Of a stretch of DNA of 64,000 bases, positions 55,059 through 64,000 are shown piece after piece (positions within the stretch are counted from its first letter, which is position 1; every line of letters starts with the position of its first letter). The notes under the pieces are model-generated. The model saw nothing but the letters and a program-made list of their open reading frames with translations. It was not told the DNA's origin and did not search any database. Origin of the DNA: Tulasnella sp. 424. Its lineage: Eukaryota > Basidiomycota > Agaricomycetes > Cantharellales > Tulasnellaceae. The stretch spans positions 1 to 64,000 of the forward strand of contig WSUB01000051.1 in assembly GCA_019633425.1 (NCBI GenBank), written 5' to 3'. The position numbers were made by a program, and so were the translations under genes.

Positions 55059-57439
55059 CCTTCCGCCTCCATCTTTTTTTCTCTTCCCCTTCTTCCAGCC
55101 GCTCATTCTTCTTCAATACCCAATCTTGAATCCATCCAGCACGACTTTTCATGATACGACAACACCTTCACGACATCCTTTCACGACCTTTCCCACTCCA
55201 TTTTGACTATTTCCACCCAACCAAATTCAACCCCAACGTTCTTGTAGCCTAACCCCATCAAACTCTACCTTTCCCCAGCATTCCAGCCTTTTTGCTTCCA
55301 TTCTGCCTTGTAGCTTTCGTTCGATAACACATTTTCCTCGACCCTCGCATCCTTTTTTACCATAACGTACATCCCCGACTGGACTACCTTTTCCCCTCTC
55401 TCCTCATTGCCTCTCCATGTATATGCCTCCCCTTCCATTCTTCCTCGCCTCGAGCCCCAACACGGACTCGTGTATCTTTTCCGCGTCTTCTTGCGCCTTT
55501 TTTGCCCGTTCGACTTTTTCTTTTACCACTTTCGCCTTGATCCGCTCACTTCCCTTCTTTTCCCCCAGACACCCATCATGATAAACCTTCCCCTAATGCC
55601 TTTCTGATCTTCTACTCGGTACTTCCTACCGCTTCTTGCCGACGACGCGGCCACCTATCTAGTACTAGGACCTTTGTGTCGCTTGCGGCGTAGACAGTAC
55701 TATGCTCCAATTGAATTGAAAGAAAATTCGAACAACGGTCGGATCCCCGAGCGTGTCTCGGTGTCCAGGAACTTCTTGATGAATTGCAAAAAGAAAACAA
55801 AGTCCCAAGAGGCCCTCATTCGCGACAAGGGGGAACAAGAAACCCGCCACGCATTTGGAGGCTTTTTGTGTTCCAGATCTGGCGGGAGAAAGTATATCAG
55901 ACACGTAAGCCTCCCCATATCTGAAACCCAAATGAGTGGAATGTAGCAACACGAACGAGACGGACAACACTAACGAGTAATAAGAGAAGGAGGACACATC
56001 GACGGCCTTTTGAGCGAAAGGGGTTAGTGTCTAAACACCCACGGAGGTACGTAGGCTGACGGCCCGCCATACGAGGGAAAAACTGGCCAACTCGGACGAT
56101 CCCGTCGCTCGCTAGCTTCGGGGCGTCATCCGGACCGCAACATCTCCCTTTGGGATACATGGCTCCCACAAGCCAAGTATCTATTTCAGTTTCTCGAACT
56201 GTTTCTCCTTGCACTCAACTCAAATCTACAAACGTACTCACAGTACAACCCTTCATTGCAACTATCATTCCGAACAGGAGGACAGCCCTCCAATGGGCGG
56301 CCTCAGCCACATTGTACCCTGATTCAACCTACTCTGGTCTTTGTATGAGGTAATTCCAGACTGCATTTGGGAATTTATGGCCTGATGATCTTTGGTCAAC
56401 TGGTCAACGGCGACCCGGGAATGAATATTGAGGGTAGGATAAAGCATGCAGCCTCTGATCTGCATTGCCTTCCCTTGAGGTAAATTGAGGCTGTTCTGGC
56501 TGAAAAGCGGGGGATATTGTAGCGGTAACGAACGGAGAATCTGGAGGGTGTCCGGGGAGCGCAAGTTGTTTGGCTGCCTGTCCGGCTCTTCTTTCGATGC
56601 TCAGCGCGAGAAAGGCTGCATCGTTCCTGTGTAGATTCAATCTTGGAATATGCTATTCGCTGTTATGTCGGCCGTTCCGCAGAACCAGCCACAGAGTGCC
56701 AATCCCAGTCTTCCCCGAAAGAGTACTTTCGGGGTGGCGTTGCTGGATAAAGAGCGCATGATTCTCTGAGCCAGACGGAGAGGACGAGGTGCGCAGAGGC
56801 TTCATGGGATCTGTGAGCCATTTCACCGTTGAGAGCCTATGAACATCCAGAGCGTTGTGCACTTCCCCGCGGTGTGGCTCATTCCGGTAGCGTTTCGCGA
56901 TTTGTCACAAGCAGCTGGGGACACAGGTGTTGTGCGACAGCCTAACTTAGTCAATATTGCGCAACCGGTGCCTATGGAGGCCACGAAGGGCGCAAAGCGA
57001 GTAAGCTTGAGCGGGCTGCCACAGCTATCGTGGTACCGCGGATCTAGGCGAGATCGCTGCTCAAATGCAGAATCCAAGAGAGTATGGGAACAGTCAAAGC
57101 TTCTAGGCGGCATGCCCCCATCTGGGAGTATTTCATAAAGCTCGAGACCAGGACGTTCGGTACCACGGGAAACGGGGAAGAGCAGCTCCGCATCGAAAAC
57201 CATTTGTCAGCTTTAGCATTCTCACAGGTTTGTACGTATTCAACAACAATGACAAATAGCGGCGAAACCCGTACTCTTCACGTCCTTCTTACCTCGCGAA
57301 TTGACTTGGACAAACCGCAAGCTCAACACATGGCCACTGTGGAAACTTTCAGAAACTCCACGAATACAACTGCTATCGCTACTTCCCACCCTCTCTCAAC
57401 CAAAATACTTCCTCCCCTCAAACGTTCGCTCCGGCCCAA
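55059..57439. other. Long gene-poor gap
   Basis: The first ~560 bp are pyrimidine-rich 3' flank. Several ORFs of 70-126 codons on both strands (for example 56823-57203 minus and 56839-57138 plus) have no recognisable domain and overlap each other, so none is called. A small lineage-specific gene cannot be excluded. The part after 57200 probably contains the promoter of the next gene. Confidence 0.4.
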
Positions 57440-59381
57440 ATGCACGTCGTAGGTAGCGACACCGACATCCTCGTGGCGTACGAGAAAGAGTATGCCAAGC
57501 TTCCCCGTCCCATGACGTACGAGGTAAAGGCCAAGAATTTTTCTTGAACTGAGCCACCACAAGTTGAACCCGCATGTTGTTCGTTACAGGAAGCTCGCTA
57601 TATGGTCCGTGCTTTCTTCCCAGGTGCAGACCCGGAACGAGTGGCGTTCTCAGCAAGGCTGGAAGCACCAGGAAGAGAACGTCAAGACATAGCCCTCGAC
57701 CGGGACATTTGGGAGGACATTGCTCCCACGATTGTCTCCCTCCGCGTAGAGCCAATCAACTCGCCGCGAGGGTCGAATCGGAGCGGACCAAGCGGACACC
57801 GTCGTACTTCCTCTCAACCTCAACCAATCCCGCTCAACAGCCCCCTTAGCAGCCCCCTTTCCGACATCCGCTCCAGTTTGCACGACGAGCCTCCCACCAA
57901 AACTCCCACCAAACCTCTCACCGTCGCCATCAAGCATGGTCACTTCCAAAAAGCTTACTCGGTCAATCCGACCGCAGAGCTCTCCATCTTGTTCACGCAG
58001 TTCGCTGCCGCCCGGAGCGTTCCGATTGATCAACTACTCTTCTACTGGCGCGGGCGGAGGGTAGAAGGGAGGCAGAGTCCTCATGATTTGGGGATGGATA
58101 CTGGTCCGTCAGCTTCCCTGACCGCCTTGGACATGCCCTTCCCCATCCCAGCTCAAGCCCACGGAAGCCCTAGCCGAAGCGGCAGCGTCGGGGCCTCGCG
58201 ACGAAACACTGTTCTTAGCTCAGTATCCAAATCTTCATCGGTCCCTTCGTCCCCTCGATCCCAACAAAGCCGCAACGATTACATATCACTTCGGTACCTC
58301 AGTGTCGATAGTGAAGGCGACGCCACTCAAAACTTTTCGGTCCTTCGATCGGAACCCCTGCACGAAGCCGTGGTGAGGATTTTCACCTTGGATCCTGACA
58401 TGTCGCTATATGTCGGAGGAGAGGAACAGATTGGAATGGACGATACTGCGATATCGCTGCAGCTCCGACAGGGAATGATCATCACGGACCACCGGATACG
58501 AAGGGTTCGCAAACCCGTTATATACCTCTTCCCTCCCGAGCCACTGGAAGCCAAGGTCGGCCTGTCGTTGGCGCCCGAGTGGCAATTCGACATTCTCTAT
58601 CCCAATGCTCCCGTGGAAGAGAGTTGGAGAGGAACGTCCATCGACGGTAGACCCCATCATTCGGTTTGCTGGACCGTTGACGCGGAACCAAATGGAAATT
58701 TATGGGATAAGGAATCGGGTGCCAAGGTGTCCTACTTATTCTGGGAAGCCAAGTGAGTTGCATGGGCCACATTCACGGCTCACAGATACTGGGACTGATC
58801 GTCCAATCCCACTTTGTAGACCGACTCCAACATGGTCTCGCTTCGGATCTCCCAGAACGCCTTCGGCATTCTCTCCGTTGAACAGCGTCTGCCATCCCGA
58901 AAATTCAGTCCTCCTTTTCGTCGAAGAAAGCGCATCCTATCTTGACAAGGCACTTCGTGCTATGGGGCTACACACCGAAGCAGTGACTTCCTTCATAACG
59001 TAAGATTCACCAACCCTAGACTAGATTGCTGGGAGGGGGAAAAAACCTTGATTGATCTCTTTCTTTCGCTTTTTTGACAGCTACTGGCTTCCTTGCTTCA
59101 TGAAACACACCTACATCGCCCTCCGATTCATCCCCCAGATTGCTTTCGAAGAAGCTGCCCCATTGGAAGTCGAACCGAAGCCAGACGTTGTCACGCGTAT
59201 CTTCATGCTTTTCCAGCCAGTGCCGGCCTCACATCTTGACGAGTGGGCGCAGGCTTCTGATCGCGCGGCGAAAGATACGTCGTTCTGGAGAGAAGTGGTT
59301 GGAATCGACGTTGAAAAACAAAAAGACCCAAGCTTGTTCAGAGTGGTGGAGTGGGGTGGAATGGAAGCTGTCGCGTTCTGA
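57440..59381 (+). CDS. Ubiquitin-like-domain protein of unknown function, 575 aa
   Basis: Exons 57440-57523, 57590-58752, 58820-58999 and 59081-59381 join in frame. The start MHVVGSDTDILVAYE was chosen because it splices cleanly to EARYMVRAFFPGADPERVAF. Residues ~139-210 look like a Rad60/SUMO-type ubiquitin-like fold (TVAIKHGHFQKAYSVN, then LLFYWRGRRVEGRQSPHDLGM). It lacks a C-terminal Gly-Gly, so conjugation is not expected. A Ser-rich spacer precedes a conserved C-terminal module (YLFPPEPLEAKVGLSLAPEW, FWEAKPTPTW, YWLPCFMKHTYIALRF, VVEWGGMEAVAF) that I associate with uncharacterised fungal proteins. No membrane segment or catalytic motif is visible. Function unknown; a protein-interaction role is likely. 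Confidence 0.85.
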
Positions 59382-59638
59382 CTTTGTTTTTAGGGTTCTT
59401 CGGTATCGACCAATCTCATTCTGAGTATCCCGCCCAACTCTTTTGATTACCCTATTATGGCAAGTGCACATTTGAATTTGATTTCAGTCTTCCGTATCCC
59501 ATACAAGATCCGGTCACTTGATACATTGTAACAGACAAATAGAGAGGCATATACTAAGAATACAGTTGAGATTAGGGAGGTATATTTCTATGAAACTACA
59601 TTGAGTGCATTGGTTGACCAGTAGGCGAATTTCTATGA

Positions 59639-61506
59639 TCAATCGAACGTCGGTGCATACTTGCTAGTCCTTCTGACTCTCGGTCCAAACTTGAACAGTA
59701 CGAATGGGATGGGGACCATGATCAGCGCGATGAAGCCGAGTAGGGTTGACGCCCATCTTGGGTTCAATTTGTTGTACATCTGCGTTGCGAAGAGCGGGAA
59801 GCCAGCTCCGAAGGCGCTTCTGACGACCGTGTTGGAAGCGAGGGCGGATGCGGACACCATCAGGTAGGCGTCAATGATGTAGTTAAATAGAGAGAGCTGT
59901 CACAAATGCGGTGGTCAGCACGGCGTGGGCTTTGGAGGTAGTTTACGTGGGTACTCACGAAGATGAAAATGACGCTGCATCCCATGAAAAGCCCACTCAT
60001 CAAGGGAGCCCACAGACTGATGCTCGGGTAACTCGTCCACCCAAACCAGGAGAAGACGATCACAAACATAGGCGCGCCGACGAAGGCAGGCTTCAATCGT
60101 TGCTCTGGAGGCACCATCCTCGGGGCGTGCACGGGAATGAGTTTCTCGTAAGCTGGATTGAAGAAGAGAATGTACTACGGCGTGAGGGAGTTCGTTAGTG
60201 CGTCAGAATAATAGGAAGAAGGGTCGGAACTCACGATGATGCAACCCATGATGCCTCCGAGGAAGATAGGGAGGAACATCAGCCCTGATATACCGGCGCT
60301 GAGGTGATGCCCTTCGGTGAATACGATAGGGTAGGACTCGAACAAGAGATAGATGCATCCGTAAACGAACTGCCATCCACAAATCTTAGTACACGACACG
60401 GCGGAAATGAGTGGGCGAGTGTGTGACTTACGCTCATGTACAGCGTTATCGCCATAAGCATCGGCTCCTGAAACAGCATCTTGAATGGTCTAGCGAGGAC
60501 TTTCTCCAGGCGTTGCCTCCAATGCAGGTCCTCTGCTTCCAACTCGGAGATGTACTTGTCGTCTCCAGTTTCCTTCCGTTTCCTTATGGCCTTCCTCTTG
60601 TGAATGACGGGGGCGTATGTTTCAGGCATGGTGAAAAGGATGACGCAAAAGCAGAATCCGGCAAACATCGTCAGAACCCAGAACAACCACCGCCAGCTGG
60701 CTCCTCCAACGGATATGAACCCGCTGACGACGGGTCCTAGGGCTGGGCCGGCGAAGGGTGCGAGAGTGAAGAAAGCCAAGGCTTTCCCTCTGACGTCTGC
60801 GTCCCAGATATCCGCCAAAATTGCTCCAGATGCAGTCAACGGAGCAGCGGCGAAGGTGCCACCCAGAAATCGGAATACGAGGACTTGAACGGTGGTCTTC
60901 GCCAAAGCTGATCCAACTTGGAACATGGTGTAGATGAAGAAGGCGACCAAGAGGATAGGCTTGCGCCCGTATTGTTCCGAGAGTGGACCCCATATGAGCG
61001 GACCGCAGCAGTAGCCAACGACGAAGAGGCTGATCGTAAGGACAGCAAGCTCGTGGCCGAGGTGAAACTCTTCAATAAGTTGCCCAAGGACGCCAGACGG
61101 CGAGGAGGATGCGAATGTGGCGTTGAGGATGAGCAGTCCTGATGCCATTGTTAGGTACCATCGGAATCGCATAGACCAGTTCTGAGGGGGCAAGCATCAG
61201 CCTCGACCCTTCGATAGGAGGATGAGGAAGTGAGCAGCTTACCTTTGGGTTCTCAGGATCATCGGGGCCATCCCATTTGACCAGGTACTGACTCCTCTCG
61301 GTCTTTTCATCCAACTGGGGTTCTCCGGGGGCATCGACTTCGTCTCCTCCGCCGGGTGTTTCGACAACAGTTTGGTCGTCTGCGACACTATCTCTGAAGT
61401 GTTCGGAGCCCAGTGACGTCACAGCCGGTGTTCGGATGCCTGAAGATGTTCGAGGAGCTTCTTCGATGGTGCGTTGCTGTTTTTCGACGTCAACTGTGTC
61501 TGTCAT
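59639..61506 (-). CDS. MFS transporter 1 (DHA1 drug/polyamine antiporter type), 540 aa
   Basis: Five exons on the minus strand: 61506-61243, 61181-60432, 60369-60235, 60174-59959 and 59896-59639 (1623 nt). A hydrophilic N-terminus of about 90 residues ends in WDGPDDPENPKNW, typical of fungal DHA1 transporters. Helix 2-3 loop signature GPLSEQYGRKPIL (motif A) and the antiporter motif around LAPFAGPALGPVVSGF (motif C) are present. Hydrophobic segments fit 12 helices. A central loop rich in Lys/Glu (HKRKAIRKRKETGDDK) links the halves. Likely a plasma-membrane proton antiporter exporting drugs or polyamines; substrate not predictable. The ORF opens with TTG nine bases upstream, so the ATG at 61506 was used. 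Head-to-head with a close paralogue. Confidence 0.93.
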
Positions 61507-62534
61507 GGCTGTCAATCAGTGGTGGAAGAGTTCAAGCGTGCGCAAGGCTGCCAAGGAGGGGGCGTAAAGACATCATCATCCATGACGGGAAGGTTCGTCT
61601 TTATGTGGGACTTGAGAGGGTGGAGGTGTGAGATGGTGTGTGAGACGATGAGGGGTGGGCGTTTCATGCCGGCGGCCGCTGAGCTCATATGCATCCGATT
61701 CCTGACATCGGCCATCGATCGGCTTCACCGAGCTCCAACGTGGGTTGAGACCACGGCTCCAACCAGAGGTGGAACCCACGCTTCGTGATGCTGAGTTACT
61801 AAGAACCTTTGCTATATTTACGGACCGATGATGCAAAAGAGCTTACTGATAAGCTCCAATTTGGAGAGACTGCGAAGGGCTTGGCAATATCAACACGCCA
61901 CAAGACGTTCGGACTTGGGGAGCTTTGAACGCGCCAAGGCCCCGAGATCTTCACTGTAGTCTGTTCGTCTATACTCTGGCCTGGAGCTCACGCCGTACTA
62001 AGGTCCCTTGACGGGCTCCGAGTCTAACCATTTGACAACAGTGTGCTGCGCAGAATGCGTTCTGAGATGGAGAAATTAGGAGACACGGCCCAGACTGCTC
62101 CCTGAATCTGTTATATAGGGCGCTTTCATTCGTTGACAGAAACTGAAAATAGACGGGGCTTAGTGAGCATCGCCGAGAAAGCTCCGATTTCCTAATCGGA
62201 CCGTGTGAACATACGGGAACAAAGGTCGCCGAGCGTTGCCGGAACCGAAGCAAGATTCAACGGAGAGCCAAGACGATAAAAGACATTTTTCATGCAAACC
62301 TCATCCTGTATTCTTCTCCTTTTCAACCATACCAACCAGCGGCTTCGTTTCTCCGATCTCTAGTGATGACACAACCGAAATGACCGATACGCCATTTTAC
62401 TCTCGAGAAGTTTTAAATTCCTGGAACAGCGTTGGGCGTTGATCAAAATCGGACCTCCACCTCTTCAATTTTCCCCCTCACCGCACGACTCTCCCAGTGG
62501 CCGTCTAACCCGTTCAGACGCAAGGCCTACTGTC
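61507..62534. other. Shared divergent promoter region of the two MFS transporters
   Basis: About 1 kb separates the two start codons. No ORF with a recognisable domain. Any shared cis-elements would suggest co-regulation, but I could not identify a clear symmetric motif. Confidence 0.45.
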
Positions 62535-64000
62535 ATGACTTCACGACCAAACGCAGCTCCAAACAACGTCGATCTCGAAAAGGGCAAGACGGGGCCAATG
62601 GATCCCTTCCCTCGAGTGAACACCATTGAAACTCCACGGTCTGCTTCAGGCCTGGCCAACGCTGCAGATGACAGGACAATTGTCGACGATGACACGCAGG
62701 ACGGAGTTGATGCACCTGGAGAGCCCAAGCTGAGCGAAAAAGTCGAACAGAGTCCATTTCTTGTTCGGTGGGACGGCCCTGACGATCCGGAGAACCCAAA
62801 AGTAATGCCCCTTCGTTCCAAATTTTTCTTGCATTTTTTTCGAGCTACTTCTAACGCCATTTTACGTAGAATTGGTCGAGGCTCTATCGGTGGTTCTTGA
62901 CGATGGCCTCGAGTCTTCTGGTTCTCAACGCCTCCTTCGCCTCGTCCGCTCCCACAGGGGTCCTGGATCAGCTCATCGAGCGTTTCAGCCTCAGCCGAAT
63001 CCTCGCAATCCTCACAATTTCTCTTTTCGTGGTCGGCTACTGTGTGGGGCCATTGTTCTGGGGACCTCTATCGGAACAGTACGGTCGGAGACCAGTTTTA
63101 CTTGCCGGCTTCTTCGGGTACACCGCGTTTCAAGTCGGTTGTGCGGTAGCTGAAACGAAGGAGCAAGTGCTCGTTTTCCGGTTTCTCGGAGGAACTTTTG
63201 CGGCCTCCCCGATGACGGTTGCTGGAGCTCTCCTGGCAGACCTCTGGGACGCGGATACTCGGGGCAAAGCGATGGCATTCTTCACATTGGCACCCTTTGC
63301 AGGACCCGCACTGGGCCCGATTGTAAGTGGTTACATCGACGTCGGCGGTGCCAGTTGGAGGTGGTTATTCGGAGTGTTGGCTATTTTCGCGGGGTTGTGT
63401 TTCTTCTTGATTCTGTTTGGAATCCCGGAGACCTACGGACCTGCCATTCAAACCGGGAAGGCTGCACGAAAGCGCAAAGAAACAAATGATAACCAATGGT
63501 TTTCAGAGTTGGAGGCTGAGGAAGTCGCGTTCTTCGCAAGACTCGAGCGAATTCTGGGGCGGCCTTTCAAGATCATGTTCCTCGAACCAATGCTGTTTTC
63601 AATTACTTTATACATGAGCGTGAGTGCGGGCTCGTGCGTGCGTTAAAATGGGCTTGGCTGAATTGAAGGCTTCTTTGTTTTCTTAATAGTTCGTCTACGG
63701 TTGCATGTACCTCCTCTTTGAAGCTTACCCCATCGTTTTCACAATCGGCCATCACTTGAATAATGGCGAGTCAGGTTTAATGTTCCTGCCGCTTTTCTTG
63801 GGAGCCACGGCAGGTAGCTTCACTGTAAGTTCCTTCTCATCATCGTATCCTTCGATCGCCTCTGATCCCCTTCCGGACTTCTAGTACATTTACTATTTTG
63901 CGCCGATGTACAAAGCCAAGATTCCCCAATACGCTCCAAAGATGGTACCTCCGGAAGCACGTCTCTTCCCTACCATGTATGCAGCACCACTTTTTGCGAT
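62535..64000 (+). CDS. MFS transporter 2 (DHA1 type), 3' end cut by window
   Basis: Exons 62535-62801, 62870-63619, 63690-63824 and 63885 onward. Exon 2 (750 nt) and exon 3 (135 nt) have exactly the lengths of the corresponding exons in MFS transporter 1. Shared protein blocks include DAPGEPKLSEK, WDGPDDPENPK, WGPLSEQYGRRPVL, FRFLGGTFAASP, FFTLAPFAGPALGP and GGASWRWLFG. The N-terminal ~90 residues diverge more. The last exon runs off the window in the region matching MVPPEARLFPT. Expected to be a 12-helix drug or polyamine exporter. The start ATG at 62535 (MTSRPNAAPNNVDLEK) was preferred over an upstream open frame lacking conservation. Confidence 0.92.

Noticed and set aside
56823..57203. 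Minus-strand ORF of 126 codons
   Set aside because: Overlaps plus-strand ORFs of similar size and has no domain; kept as unresolved gap content.

Overview
The window is nuclear DNA of a filamentous fungus, most likely a mushroom-forming basidiomycete (Agaricomycetes). Genes are split by many short introns, mostly 50-80 nt with GT..AG ends and visible CTAAC/CTGAC-like branch sites. The proteins are typical of such genomes: VWA-Vint proteins, F-box families, CWF19, translin, an S9C peptidase and DHA1 transporters. No bacterial or viral genes, rRNA, tRNA or CRISPR array was seen. The species cannot be named from the sequence. Exon joins were worked out by hand from splice signals and reading frame.

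Region 1 (1-23.7 kb) is the most unusual part. Five head-to-tail genes encode proteins made of a von Willebrand A (VWA) domain, a middle module and a C-terminal Hint (hedgehog/intein-type) domain, which matches the Pfam Vwaint/Vint architecture as I remember it. The first gene is cut by the window edge. Four are complete with the same three-exon structure (862, 1000, 813 and 942 aa). Only the last is followed by an intact convergent gene, a PDK1/Pkh-type protein kinase with a C-terminal PH-like domain (minus strand, 19827-23716). Copies 1, 2 and 3 are instead followed by broken fragments of the 3' end of that kinase gene, about 0.2, 0.75 and 1.9 kb long. The array therefore appears to have grown by repeated duplication of a segment carrying the VWA-Vint gene plus a variable part of the kinase. 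VWA and Hint modules are nearly constant between copies, but the linker joining them is a different low-complexity sequence in each: proline-rich, Gln/Ala-rich, short Arg/Gly-rich, or a duplicated Gly/Pro/Arg block.

Region 2 (24.5-40.3 kb) holds single-copy housekeeping genes and small families: translin (nine exons, one GC-AG intron), two tandem F-box-like paralogues, the splicing factor CWF19 (minus), a single-pass membrane protein (minus), a 2H-phosphoesterase of the AKAP7/ASCC1 type, and a membrane-anchored pepsin-like aspartic protease. The cytoplasmic tail of the protease resembles that of the single-pass membrane protein.

Region 3 (40.3-46.9 kb) is gene-poor. It carries a directly repeated ~300-bp element and one coiled-coil protein of unknown function.

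Region 4 (46.9-64 kb) encodes a secreted dipeptidyl-peptidase V (13 exons), a third F-box-like protein, a ubiquitin-like-domain protein, and two head-to-head paralogous major-facilitator transporters with the same internal exon lengths. The second transporter runs off the window end.
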